A stretch of DNA of 64,000 nt from Achatina immaculata (GCA_009760885.1 CM019708.1:15354531-15418530), one strand, 5' to 3'. Shown: positions 21,272-32,769, counted from the first letter of the stretch. Program-made: numbers and translations. The notes: generated by a model not told the origin, from the sequence alone.

Positions 21272-23217
21272 AAATTAAACTTCTCTCTCTCAACCTTAAC
21301 ACTTTGTTGACCACATACGGGAAAATCCGTATTTCTGGTTTCCGTGCGTTGTTGACCGAAAGGCGGATTTGCCGTATTCGATGGTCGTCTTATTTAAACT
21401 TTTTCTAGCGTGTTATTTAAAGTAATTTTCGGTTGTTTGTATTTTTACTGCAAAGTTAATATAATAAAATATTGTTTTTAATCTTCGTAACTTAAAAAAA
21501 AATAGAAATCTCGCGGGTTTAGCTGTCAGAAACACGTGTTTACGAGATCTCGCCAAGTCGACATTTTGTGCAAATGGCGGAGCACGTTACGCTCGATGTT
21601 ACTGCGACAGTACAATGAATTATGCCCAGAATCTTTTGTCAGACTACCCTAGTAATGAATAAAAATCACTGTTTAATGATTCTAGTAATGAAATTGATGT
21701 GTTTCAAAGTGATTTCTGTGACGGCGATCGGATTAAAAATACGATAACTAGGCACAGTGTTGCTGTGTCAGAAGTGAAAATTCAAGAGACGGTGTGATTG
21801 TGATTCGAAGTCAGGATATGATTCTTCAATAGTAAGTATTTCACATTTTTTATGTGATATAGTTAGCAGTGATATAGGTGTGTGGAGTAACACTGATTCT
21901 ACACCAGTTCTTGAAAAATTTATAGGAAATTCTGGTGTTTCAGTGAATGTAAACAAACAAGACAGCATGGAGGAAATTTTCAGTACAGTGTTTGGCAATG
22001 ATTTTTTTAAAACTTACTCATCATGAAAATTTATACTGTGCACAGACAAACATATGAACAAACTACTGCCTTTTTGTCTGAAAATATAACACATTCAGAC
22101 ATTAACAAATTCTTTGGATTGATCATTTGATGGGCCAGACTAGGAAGCCACACTGAACAACAGACCCTCTTCTGGAAACACCAATATTTCAAAAACAATG
22201 AGCAGAGCTAAATTTGAGCATCTTCTGACACTTCTGCATTCTCTGACAACTCTCAAACATTTCCAGAAACAAGTAGAATTAGCAAAATAAAACCTCTGCT
22301 GGATTTTTTTGCCTAAATTTCAAGAGTTGTATAAACCGAAGCAGCAGCTTTCGACTGATGAAAGAAAGACGAAAGATTTGTTCGCATGATATCAACAATG
22401 CACAACAGTGATTGTCTGGAATAGTAAATAATCATGTTCTGGTGAATCCTGAGGATGAAGGCACTAAAAAAGCATCATCTAGGAAGTGCAGAGTGTGCTT
22501 GGTCAATGAGAAAAAGAGTGAAACAAAATTTTTTTGGTCAAAGTTGTCAAGTTCCACTGCATTCAGATAGTTGTTTCACAAGATATCACACCCTCAAGAA
22601 GTACTAGAGGGTCTTGGGAGTCTGTCTACCAAGTTGGATTACATTCCCTAAAGGGTGAGTAGAGATATGCATGTTTTTCTAAGTTCACTCAAAAAAGTTC
22701 ATTTTTCAGAAAAATGGCTGGGAACTGGGGGTTTTTCAGGGTAAATAACTGTGGTCAACAAAATGTTAAGTGCCCAGGGCACATGGGGCTTCCGCAAGGG
22801 TTTTCCACAAACGCCTGTTCTTTGCCTTTTTTTCTGCTCTTACCCAGGTGAGCCCTCTATTACTCAACATCCTTTCTGTTGTTCTTCTCCATGTCTCTTT
22901 TGGTCTACCCTTACTTCTGTTCCCCTGTGGTGTCCATCTTAGTGCTATTTTTGGTAGTGAGTTGTCTGTCATTCGGAGCACATGTCCCAACCATCACCAG
23001 CATCTTTCCTCAATAATTGCTGTCAGTGGCTTCATCTGCATTTCTGCCAACAAGATGTTATTTCTCATGGTGTTTGGCCAAAATATTTTTCCAATTCTTT
23101 GTAAAGATTTAGTCTGGAAAGAATTCAACTTGTTTTCTATGGTTTTGGCGATTTTCCAGCATTCACTTCCATAGAGTAGTACACTTAGAACATTACTCTT
23201 AAATATCCTGATTTTTG
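21272..23217 (-). mobile_element. LINE A, copy 2 (3' end), interrupted by piggyBac copy A
   Basis: The minus-strand C-terminal frame (MGHVLRMTDNSLPKIALRWT and onward to APCALGT) lies at 22766-22990, with upstream RT-tail remnants to about 23217. It is the same tail as at 10446-10706 and 55663-55890. The stop codon's TTAA is the insertion point of the element at 21300-22765; the remaining 3' end with its CT/GA run is found at 21272-21299. Confidence 0.88.
21300..22765 (+). mobile_element. piggyBac copy A, internally deleted
   Basis: The element is bounded by TTAA at 21296-21299 and 22766-22769 with inverted ends CACTTTGTTGACCAC and GTGGTCAACAAAATG. It encodes degraded remnants of a piggyBac transposase on the plus strand: an acidic N-terminus, NKFFGLI, the region around TDPLLETP, and, after a deletion, a cysteine-rich C-terminal piece (RKCRVCLVNEKKSETKFF). 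Several stops and frameshifts are present. At 1466 bp it is far shorter than an autonomous piggyBac. Its target was the stop codon of LINE A copy 2. Confidence 0.9.
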
Positions 23218-23528
23218 TATTTTCATATAGTCCTTATATAGAAAATTACACTTCCTGTCTGAAAATTCCTATTTAAGTTGTGTTTACAAAATTTTCCTTC
23301 AATCCTTTTGGTACTTTTATTGCAGAAAATAATCTGCCCACACAGCCTTTTTTTTTTCCTGTTTCGGTGTGAAGTATGCATTAACATTCTGGATCTATTA
23401 ATTGTAATTAAATTTTAACAAACAAAACATGCTGAAGTAGAAACAGCTTGTGGACCATGCTGATGATGTAAAAAGGCAATACTTTTTAATAAGATGATAA
23501 TTTCACATTCCTAAACTAGATTCATTAA

Positions 23529-25000
23529 CACTTTGTGGACCACAGTTATTTATCCTGAAAAACCTCCAGTTCCCAGCCATTTTTCTGAAAAATGAACTTT
23601 TTTGAGTGGACTTACAAAAACATGCATATCTCTACTCACCATTGAGATAAATTATTCCAGGTTGGTAGACAGACTCCCAAGACCCCCTAGTACTTCTTGA
23701 ATGTGTGATATCTTGTGAAACAATTATCTGAATGCAATGGAACTTGACAACTTTGACCAAAAAAATTTGTTTCACTCTTTTTCTCATTGACACTTCCTAG
23801 ATGATGCTTTTTTAGTGCCTTGATCCTCAGTGTTCACCAGAACATGATTATTTACTATTCCAGACAATCACTGTTGTGCATTGTTGATATCATGCGAACA
23901 AGTCTTTCATCTTTCCTTCATCAGTCAAAAGCTGCTGTTTCAGTTTATACAACTCTTGAAATTTAGGCAAAAAATAATCCAGCAGAGGTTTTATTTTGCT
24001 AATTCTACTTGTTTCTGGAAATGTCTGAGAGTTGTCAGAGAAATGCAGAAGTGTCACAAGATGCTCAAATTTAGCTCTGCTCATTGTTTTTGAAAATACT
24101 GGTGTTTCCAGAAGAGGGTCTGTTGTCCAGTAATCTTTCCAGTGTGGCTTCCTAGTCTGGCCTATCAAAATGATCAATCCAAAGAATTTGTTCATGTCTG
24201 AATGTGTTATATTTTCAGACAAAAAGGCAGTAGTTTGTTCATATGTTGTGTCTGTGCACAGTATAAATTTTCATGATGAGGTAACAGTTTAAAAAAAAAT
24301 CATTGCCAAACACTGTACTGAAAATTTCCTCCATGCTGTCTTGTTTGTTTACATTCACTGAAACACCAGAATTTCCTATAAATTCTTCAAGAACTGGTGT
24401 AGAATCAATGTTACTCCACACACCTATATCACTGCTAACTATATCACATAAAAAATGTGAAATACTTACTGTTGGAGCATCATGTCCTGACATTGAATCA
24501 CAATAACACTGTCACTTGAATTTTCACTTCTGACACAGCAACACTGTGCCTAGTTAACGTATTTTTAATCCGATCACCGTCACAGAAATCACTTTGAAAC
24601 ACATCAATTTCATTACTAGAATCATTAAACAGTGATTTTTATTCATCACTAGGGTAGTCTGACAAAAAATTCAGGGCAAATTTCATTGTACAATTGCAGT
24701 ATTTTTTAGCGTAACGTGCTCCGCCATTTGCACAAAATGTCGACTTGGCGAGATCTCATAAACACGTGTTTCAGATAACTAATACCGCGAGATTTCTACT
24801 TTTTTTAAAGTTATGAAGATTAAAAACAATATTTTATTATATTAACTTTGCAGTAAAAATACAGACAACCGAAATTATTTTAAATAACACACTAGAAACA
24901 GTTTAAACAAGACGACCATCGAAAACGGCAAATCCTCCTTTCGGCCAACAATGCACGGAAACCGGAAAAACGGATTTCCCCGTCTTTGGCCCAGGAAGTG
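23529..25000 (-). mobile_element. piggyBac copy B, internally deleted, inverted relative to A
   Basis: TTAA lies at 23525-23528 and 25001-25004; the left end is CACTTTGTGGACCAC. The length (1472 bp) and content match copy A in the opposite orientation. Its minus frames are better preserved: 24239-24493 (an acidic N-terminal part) and 23890-24222, which contains MNKFFGLIILIGQTRKPHWK, then DYWTTDPLLETPVFSKTMSR and, near the end, LLTDEGKMKD, where the first catalytic Asp of the DDE/D fold is expected. The central catalytic region is missing, so it cannot code for an active enzyme. Confidence 0.92.
23890..24222 (-). pseudogene. piggyBac transposase fragment (start of the DDE domain)
   Basis: A 110-residue open frame covers the N-terminal part of the transposase catalytic domain: MNKFFGLIILIGQTRKPHWK, DYWTTDPLLETPVFSKTMSR, FEHLVTLLHFSDN and ISKIKPLLDYFLPKFQELYK. 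These blocks are characteristic of piggyBac-derived proteins. It breaks off after LTDEGKMKD, and the second and third catalytic acidic residues are absent. No promoter is evident. Confidence 0.88.
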
Positions 25001-25122
25001 TTAACGCATAGCTTGCCAATTTCTCACTAGTGAAAACATCAAATGATTTATAACTGAGCTCATCCACTTTGCTACTGTGGTAAAAGTTTAAAAACAATTT
25101 TTAATGTAAATTAGTCACATAC

Positions 25123-25149
25123 CTGGGGTTAATGTTCTGGGGTCAATAA
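25123..25149 (-). CDS. myb: Myb exon 10: proposed 27-nt microexon
   Basis: A long pyrimidine tract ending CCCCCCAAG and a canonical donor (CCCCAG|GTATGT) enclose 27 nt. In the phase handed over by exon 9 it reads as a V at the junction and then IDPRTLTP, leaving phase 1 for exon 11. Because 27 is a multiple of three, it could be skipped without a frameshift. The TLTP ending is typical of the Ser/Thr-Pro sites in Myb C-terminal regions. Confidence 0.62.
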
Positions 25150-25424
25150 CTTGGGGGGAAAACAAAACATTCAAAGAACATCTTAATCTTTCCGTGAAAC
25201 AAATGATGTGTGCTCCAGACACTCCCAAAATGACTGTTTTGTGTTATCAACTCTGTTATTTAAATGCAAATCTTCATATCCGGATCAAAAGTAGATACAA
25301 ACCCTTTTATATTTTCCCCGACGAAGGATTGATGGAGGTGTGCTGAAACCCGCTTGAGAGGAAGCACTTTTCAAGATTAGGACTTGGCTTCTTCTCACAG
25401 TTTTCTGTTGGCATAAATAAATCA

Positions 25425-25620
25425 TTTGGTCTATAAGTGGATGAGTAACAAAACATCTGGTTCAAGTGTGGATGAGTAACAAAACATTTAGTCACATGTA
25501 GATGCAATAATTATTTGGTTCATATGTGGATGCAATAAACCATTGGTTTACATGTGGATGTAATAAAACAATCGATTCAAGTGTGGATGAATAACAAAAC
25601 ATCCGGTTCATCTGCTGAAA
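25425..25620. repeat. Minisatellite of about 30 bp, 6-7 variable copies
   Basis: Variable units share GTGGATGAGTAACAAAACAT followed by TTGGTTCA or a near variant, in some copies as GTGGATGCAATAA. It lies in the intron between exons 9 and 10. Confidence 0.8.
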
Positions 25621-26592
25621 CAATCATCATATTGCTCATCATAAAATGCAAAGAAAAAAAATCATGTGACTCAATCTGTGTGTTAATGACCTAGGCATAT
25701 TTCTGGAAGTATGGTTGGCTGAGCTAGTGGTGTGGCTCACCATGTCACACCTGGTAAATCAAAGCCAGTCAAGATTCTCCACAGTGCTCCTCTGGCCTGG
25801 CTATTGGGTTAGTGTTTGATGATGGAGTTCCACAGACCATGGATCCACTCTAGAACTTCAAGCAAACCCACAGTAACCCACCCTATATCTGATAGGAAGT
25901 CTGTGCATCCAGATCACCATGTCACTTTGTCATTCCAGGGAGATAAGAAGAATAAAGAAACTCTCACCCCCCCCCCCCTCGTATCTGTGGCAAACTCATT
26001 TTCACCCTGTGTAAAGCTTCCAGTTTTACAAAAGCACAACTAATCTCTAACAACACCCAAGAAGAAGGCTGGAATGTTTCAGTCTTCTTTTCAGTAACGA
26101 AATCTGGGAAGGTAAATGTGGTCAGATGTGATAGTGACAACATGACACTTTCATGTGCTGAAGGTTGTGGAAATGCAGGCTTAACACCACATCCCTAATA
26201 TTCCTTAATGGCATGGAAACAGGAATTTCAGTAACGACACCAATGTCTTGAATACAACATGAAGTCAAGTTTAGCTTATCACTCTTCTTCTTCTTCAGGA
26301 CGGAAGCTTCAAGTTCAGTTTTCTCCAAATTTTTTTGTAGCCACCTCACAAGTTCTATTACCAGTTAAATTTCTCCTATCAGGCCCGTAATGAGGATCTG
26401 CATGAACTGGGATATCTTGGGTAATATATTCTGGAGTTCAGTTTCACCGATTTATCAAACACAAGTTAGACACTGGAAAGAGTGACAAATATTACAGCAG
26501 TACCTGAAATGTGTTCTCACCGGCCCTCGTATGTTTACTATACTCTGATGAAGATAAGAAAAAACATCCATGTTATCTGCAGATGCACTTAC
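25621..26592. other. No gene recognised (intron)
   Basis: A poly(C) run at 25970 is the only clear feature. A short minus frame at 26122-26349 lacks usable splice sites in phase and is not called. Confidence 0.45.
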
Positions 26593-26744
26593 CATAGAGC
26601 GACTCCTGACCATCACTGCTGTGGTGAGAGAACTTGACTGGCGTACAGCCTGGATTCACTTCCATACCCCCCATTAGGTCTAAAGAAGACATAGAGCCAA
26701 AGTCCAGTGGTTCACTTGCATTTTCTCCTGTGTCAGTCAGTAAT
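26593..26744 (-). CDS. myb: Myb exon 9: transactivation-region segment
   Basis: Fifty codons read LLTDTGENASEPLDFGS, then MSSLDLMGGMEVN, NPGCTPVKFSHH and SSDGQESLY. The acidic, Ser-rich composition with spaced hydrophobics suits the activation region between the DNA-binding domain and the conserved C-terminal motifs. The acceptor is GCTTTCAG and the donor ATG|GTAAGT, with phases 2 in and 1 out. The other two frames are broken by stops. Confidence 0.85.
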
Positions 26745-26809
26745 CTGAAAGCATATAAAACAAGTTGTATAGCAAGGTGAATTGGATAACAGAATCAGCT
26801 ACTTGTCTG

Positions 26810-27640
26810 ATAAATGTTCCTTATTTCTGACTGCATTAGTACATTTGAACTTATTATTACTATGTGCTGGAAAGCACTGACTATCATGCTTCTCCATCTT
26901 TGTGATCCTTGGTGCTTTCAAACAATTCAAATGCTTTCCTTTTTCCCATGCTGTTTGGCCAGTTCACTCAGATATTTTTCCCCTGGTCTTTCTTTTCCCC
27001 TTGAATTTTTCAGTATTACCAAGTTCTCTAGCTTCTGTCTTTTCTTGACATGTTCAAGAAATTTTCAGTCTTTTTCCTGTAATTTTAACTAGTTTCCATC
27101 GTTCTGAAACTTCTTCATTTGTTTTTCTGTCTGCTTCAGGTATTTATTTGTTACATGTTTCTCTAAAACTACATCTCTGTTGCTTCCAGTTTCTTTGTCT
27201 TCTTTTTGTTGTCAAAGTTTCACAATCATACAGCAATACTGGTTCTATATAACACATACAGCATTGTCATTTTCTTGTCAAATCATATTTCACATTTTAA
27301 CTACACATTCTAAATCTTTTATGTGTGTTTCAAATTCATTCTTTTCTCTCCATCATCTCTTCATATCCTCTGGATGCTAATCAACAGTCACCGAACTGTG
27401 CAAGAAATTCTCTCTCTTTCACATGGCCTGCAGCCTACCTCCATACATGCTTCAGCTCTGCTGTGAACTGTTTATTTCAGCCTGAACAACTTTTCTCTAG
27501 GCTGTAGTTGTCAGCCTTTCTTACTATTTCTCTCAGATGTCCGTTGCTTGACTGTTCCAGTAGCACTGGTGTAGTCTCTTCTGAGTTCATGACTGATCCA
27601 TCAGTAGCCTATATGCAGATATTATGTCCTATCTTACCGA
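26810..27640 (-). mobile_element. Decayed LINE (reverse transcriptase C-terminal part)
   Basis: On the minus strand, in shifting frames, I can read YIEPVLLYDCETLTTKRRQR, LLEQSSNGHLREIVRKADN and, further on, NFLNMSRKDR and KIQGEKK. This order (LLYG-E-W block, then GH-R, then GK-GKR-RGR) is that of the C-terminal region of LINE proteins in this window. There are many stops. The family cannot be fixed. Confidence 0.6.
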
Positions 27641-27806
27641 GTCTCAACAGCTGTTAAAACATTTTTTCAAAGACATTCCTACATATTAATTAACACAAAA
27701 ATGGTTTGTAAAAACTTTATTAAGAAACTTGAAAAATATTACAATACATCCTCTCTGACAAATACTTCTCTGTATTCCATGCACACCACTCTAATTCTGC
27801 CCTTAA

Positions 27807-28664
27807 CTCTTTCCGTGCCCGCGGGAAAAAACGCGGACGTCACATTGGTGCCAAGAAAAATGCGCGGGTGTTGCGATATTTTTGGGGTATAGTTTAAAAA
27901 GTGATTTAACAATTATTTCCATCTTACATAAGTATACATATTATACATAAAAAAAAAAAATGAATGAAGATTCTGTAAATGCAGAGTTTGTTTAGAAAAA
28001 AATAACTGGTGAGAAAATACGTCAACATTTTCAGCGCCCCCCCCCAAAGGAAAAAAAATTTATGACACACAAATAAAATAAAATAAAATTATTTTCTACT
28101 TACCACTGGAGCTGTAAATATCCACTTGGAAATGACAAATCCATGATAAATGGAAGTCCTCACATGAAATATAATCACTTTATCACTTTGTGCACAAATT
28201 TGCAGAAACAAACAAACACAAACACGAGCTATCAGAACCATTGTCTGAGACAATGTCAGACGAACTATCAGAATCATTGTCAGAAACAATGTCAGAAGAT
28301 TTTTCTTACCACAATATGCCAGAAAAAAATTGCCTAGCACCTGTTTTAGCCTTTCTTTCTGGTTGAGACCTAACTAGGGAACATCCAGTAAATGTGTCTT
28401 GTCTGAGGGCCTGTCCATTCTCGACTGAAGTTAAAAAAATATGCACCAGATTGAACAGAAACGTAAGAAAAAAATGGCTACTGGTCGGTGACGCGAGCGA
28501 AAAGGATGCGGGTAATTCTGACAAGAGCAGATAACATGTGAGTGAAAATCTGAATCGTGTTTTTCTCAAATCGTGTTTAAACAAATGAATTGTCACTATA
28601 ACGACCATGGCATGCAACTCAGTAACCGGAAGTTATCACTATAGCGACTAAGGCACGGGAAGAG
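27807..28664 (+). mobile_element. TTAA element (piggyBac-type), copy 2
   Basis: TTAA at 27803-27806 and 28665-28668 flank inverted ends CTCTTTCCGTGC and GCACGGGAAGAG, as in the element at 9589. It is 858 bp. A minus-strand stretch near 28220-28300 reads as alternating Asp/Ser (SDNDSDSSSDIVSDNGSDS), like the acidic N-terminus of piggyBac transposases. No catalytic domain remains. Confidence 0.88.
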
Positions 28665-28668
28665 TTAA

Positions 28669-29367
28669 AACAATGACAGCTATTTACTGTAAAATTTTTA
28701 AAAAACGGCAAACTGTGTGTATCAACCTGTGTAGAGGTGAATACATAACAAAATATAAAGTCTAGCAAAGCACATGCCTCAAACCAACTAAGTAGTCAAG
28801 TTACACAACAAAAAGAGTGCATTATTGAATTCTCCGGGCTGATTCAACATTTCCCCATCATTGCTTGCTACCATGGCATGTCTTGTGTCACAATCAAAAT
28901 AAACATAAACCACTAGACTGTTCCTACATGACTGGCCTGTAATATGAGACAGATCACACTATAACTCTGCTGTCACCTTCACTCCCATTACCCCCCCCCC
29001 CCAAAAAAAAAAAACACCACCAAGAAACAGATGAAAGGCTTATATGTATGTATTAAATTTCATGCATAATTCTTTGAATAATAAACTCTTATTAAACTGT
29101 TTTATTAAAAGAATAAACAGGAAAACACTCTTAGTGGATGCTTACCCCCTTAGAAAATTTTGCAACCTAATTATATGAACTTATCTTTTCTAATCTCCTT
29201 ACATTGCCCTGGTAATATCATGACCTCTCTTGCTATAAACAATAAAACAAATGACAAAATGATACCATACGACATTCAAGCATTTCTTGTAACTAAAATG
29301 CCCACCACAATGCTCAACAATGACTGCAGTCAAGGTTGCTCAACAAGAAACACATTACAAAGCTCAC
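28669..29367. other. No gene recognised (intron)
   Basis: AT-rich intron with poly(C)/poly(A) at 28988-29012. Nothing else is visible. Confidence 0.5.
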
Positions 29368-29452
29368 TTAAGGGGACTATGCAATTCTTCTTTGAATTCC
29401 AAGGGCACCTGATCCATAACTTCCTCTTTTGGCATCAGCAAAGGCTCTGCAT
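29368..29452 (-). CDS. myb: Myb exon 8: acidic segment
   Basis: The exon encodes AEPLLMPKEEVMDQVPLEF followed by KEELHSPL, an acidic and hydrophobic mix of the kind found in Myb transactivation regions. The acceptor is GATTATTCAG and the donor TTAA|GTGAGC. It enters with two bases and leaves with two, matching the 25-nt exon before it and exon 9 after it. I see no specific family motif, so the assignment rests on phase, splice sites and composition. Confidence 0.75.
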
Positions 29453-29904
29453 CTGAATAATCAACAAGAAATGTAAAACCCTTTCAAAATATTATTTAAT
29501 TTCTGACAAACAAATGTATGAAACAACTTGAATTCCTTACATGTTGTTTTAACAAGATTTTAACAATAGCAATACAAAACCCTTTTTTAAACAAATTTAA
29601 AACAAAATCTTTTTTCTAACAAACTTAAAATCTTTTTTTTTCTAACAAAGTTAAAATCTTTTTTCTAACAAACTTAAAGTTTGTAAATTCTGGACAAGGC
29701 TTTCTACAGATGAAGAAATCTAAACATGTAAATACAAGAATGAGAAAAGAAGTTTTCTGTCTTTATGAAATGTCAAGTGGCAGACAAAAGCACAGTTCTG
29801 CACTAAAACACTGCTTTCCAAGGAAGATTATAACCAACAACTGTCATGACACAATACACCTAAAATCAGTTTACACATTGTTTTACATTACTTGTGTTTT
29901 ATAT
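29453..29904. other. No gene; short (TCTAACAAACTTAAAATCTT)n-like repeats
   Basis: Between 29560 and 29685 a short unit containing AACAAACTTAAAATCTTTTT is repeated about four times. The rest is AT-rich intron. Confidence 0.55.
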
Positions 29905-30260
29905 ACCAAGTAAAACTTAGTATAAAGTGGAACAAATTCAAGAACAAAACAGAGTTAAGACAGATGAGTGAACAACAACCTGTCTCACAGGTGATCAGAA
30001 AAAGGAGATGGTTATATATCAGTCACATGATGAGAAGAAACAATCAGAGAACTCCAAAACAAGCTATCAAGTGGAACAATCAAATGGCCAAAGAAAATTA
30101 GGTCAACCACGTGAAACTCTAATGAGGACATGTTAAAAGAGGGCAAATTATTAGGCATAAAATACCTTGATGAGGTTGAAAAACTCGCAGAAAACAGGAA
30201 AAATTGGTGAGCTACCACGTGAGCCCCATGTGACATTAAATGCCATAGGAAGGATGTAAG
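29905..30260 (+). mobile_element. LINE B fragment, copy 2
   Basis: The frame reads KWNKFKNKTELRQMSEQQPV, then SQVIRKRRWLYISHMMRRNN and PKQAIKWN. It continues with frameshifts to the LDEVEKLAENRKNW-like tail and a 3' end ATAGGAAGGATGTAAGA. It is about 80% like the copy at 35589 by eye and is interrupted by stops. Confidence 0.85.
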
Positions 30261-30853
30261 ACAAGTAAGAATGTTCTGCTCTAAGTCAAGCATTATATTA
30301 CATGGTCATTTATTACTACATTGAGAGTCCAAATTTGTTTTTGGTTAATAAAAATACTGCTGTTAAGTACATCTTAGTTCAGCTGTAACTCAATGCTAAT
30401 GTTATCTTTTATGTCATATTATTCTATACCTTTACATTTAGTTAGCTAGTAACATTTACAAATGTTACACTCATCAACAGGTACTGTCATCATGTATAGT
30501 TTACATATATTAAACACATATGAGTGCTACAATCTGTCTCCCTGAATCCAACGTTTACTCATGCAGGAGTAGAAGGACACATAGGATGATGAGATTAGAC
30601 ACAACACTGCAAAACTCACATTATTATCCCACACAAACTGCATCAACCACAAAGTTTAATGTAGGAAACCATAAATAAACCCACGGACTGACATCTTGTG
30701 ATGCTATGATGACATGAGTACTGAGTTTCAAATGCTCAGAGGACAAAACTGAATTATTTAAAGGTTACGCAAATATGCAAGAACTTGTTTCTAAAAGAGT
30801 TGTATTTAACCTAAACAGCTGAATACAGAGAAAACAAAAGAATGAAAGCTTAC
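30261..30853. other. No gene recognised (intron)
   Basis: AT-rich intron sequence upstream of the proposed 25-nt exon (on the gene's 3' side). No repeats were recognised. Confidence 0.5.
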
Positions 30854-30878
30854 CTGTGTTAATGGTTTCTGTATTGTA
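30854..30878 (-). CDS. myb: Myb exon 7: proposed 25-nt microexon
   Basis: A strong acceptor (pyrimidine tract ending CTTCAG) and a strong donor (ACAG|GTAAGC) enclose only 25 nt, read in phase 0 as YNTETINT plus one base. Exon 6 ends in phase 0 and exon 8 needs exactly one incoming base, so this short piece repairs the phase between them. It has no recognisable motif. Splice strength and phase are seen; use of the exon is inferred. Confidence 0.68.
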
Positions 30879-31281
30879 CTGAAGAAAAAGGAACATTAAT
30901 GTTAGTAATGTACACCAAAACGCTGTGATCTTTACAATTTATAACAGCACTTCTAACTTCACTGTGTATAGAACTGTGTGTATAGTTTTAATCTGTGATA
31001 CAAGTGACTAAACTAGCAAACAATAACAAAAAATGTTCTCACTTAAAACACCAGTATGTGCTGAAAGTTATGCTTTGTATTTTTTACATGGAAATGGATG
31101 CAGGAATTTAAATAACATTTCAAGCAGTAACTTTATCAGGAATTTTACTTTTCTCATGTACACAACTTCTTCACATAATTCCTTTATGATACATTCTTCT
31201 GCCAGTTCTCCACTCAAGCTGAAAATGAGAAAGGCTAAAGCAGTTCACACTGCTGGAAACACACTGAAGAGTAAAGTGACA

Positions 31282-31450
31282 GAGCACAGTGTTATATGGT
31301 TAATCTTTGAAAAATAGCAAGAGGCAAAGCACTTCAGATGCGAGAGAAAGAAAAATGACAAGAGAGTGGTGACTGAGTCATGGCCAGTCTACTACATCTA
31401 AAGTGCTTCATCTACAATTTTCCAAAGACTAACCATACAACACTATGTCC
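31282..31450. repeat. Inverted-repeat SINE-like element
   Basis: The left side (GTGTTATATGGTTAATCTTT, later AAAGCACTTCAGATG) and the right side (CATCTAAAGTGCTTCAT, later AAGACTAACCATACAACACT) are inverted copies of about 55 bp each. The left arm resembles the element at 50540-50715 (TGGTATGGTTAGCCTTAGAA, then AAAGCACTTTAGACG), so both appear to belong to one short family. Confidence 0.55.
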
Positions 31451-32187
31451 TACCACTTTGCCATGCAAAAGTCTCATTTCTTATTTGAAAAATGTGTGAA
31501 CAAGCAGAACTGAGCAGCATTATCCCAGATACCCACCTGAAAGGCAATCAATCAATGAAGAAAACAGTTATATAAGGGCAAAGCTTTTCAGCACAATCTT
31601 GCACAATTTCTAACAGTGTACTTCAGTATGATATAATGGTATAATGCTTTTCACATGTCCTGTGTAAGGATGCATAAAGAAACTGTGCCAGATTGTTATG
31701 TACAAAAAATGTATTAAAAGAAATTATATTAATTCTAAGACACCAAACAGTGCAAAAATGGCACATTCTCTATGTATGATATACTATGAACTATGTAAAA
31801 AAAAAAAAAAAAGATACATTCTTACAATCATGAACAATTTTAACAAAAATATCCTTTGTAACATTTATGTTAAAGTTAATATGGTGTCTGAAAACTACTA
31901 GCATTTGAAATAGCCTGTTTTATGTATTTGTCTGGTTAATACTTATCGCGTATACTTTATGTAACTTCAAATTACCAATGTATATGCATTCAATTTTTTT
32001 CATTACAACTATGCACAATTTCATTATTATTTAAAAATACAAAATGAACAAAATGAAGATATTTTGAACTCACGAACACAATCATTAAGCAAAACTTTCT
32101 CACTAAATTTTTCACTGAGGAGAAAACTGAATTAAAGAAATAAAAAAATACAACAGAAAGATCAGAACTCAATGCCAACCATCTCAC
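31451..32187. other. No gene recognised (intron)
   Basis: AT-rich with a poly(A) run at 31797-31812. No gene or known repeat is visible. Confidence 0.5.
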
Positions 32188-32365
32188 CATGTTCGAGAAC
32201 AACTGAACAGGTTGTACATTGTGAGTGTTAAGAGAAGCGCTAGGTACAATTGGTCGGCTGTAGAGAGACAGCCCGTTGCTGAAATATTTCCTGTCACTGC
32301 TCTCTTCTCCCTCAAACTTTCTCTTCATGGTGGAGTTCCAGTGGTTCTTGATTGCATTGTCTGTT
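32188..32365 (-). CDS. myb: Myb exon 6: end of R3 and linker
   Basis: TDNAIKNHWNSTMKRK completes the recognition helix of R3; the NAIKNHWNST motif is diagnostic for Myb. After it come about 43 residues of low-complexity linker rich in Ser, Asn and Pro. The acceptor is TTACAG and the donor ATG|GTGAGA, leaving phase 0. The intron before it contains the 30-bp minisatellite at 32770-33410. Confidence 0.93.
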
Positions 32366-32769
32366 CTGTAAGCCAAGATTACACTTTTTTTCTTTTTGTC
32401 TTCTTGTCTCAGTCTACCCTCATGCACAAAATGCACTTAAGTAAAAAAAAAAAAAAAACTGAGATCCTCTCAATTACTGGAAGGGAGGGTTAAATATAGA
32501 TGGACTAATACCATATTCTCACATGATACTGACAGGCCTGACAACTACTTGAGGAATCATCTAGAACAGAAGGCACATGGATGCACAGGAAAAGCATGAA
32601 AACAGAAAGATGTCCAATAAAATTGTAATGAGGAGAAAAACATCAAAGTGGGGTATAAAATACAAGACACTCGAGGAAAAAAAATACACAAAAGACACCA
32701 AAGAACAAAACCGGAGTCAAAAGTACAACGAAATACAAGGATCAGACTGGAAAGGACATCTATGCTTTG

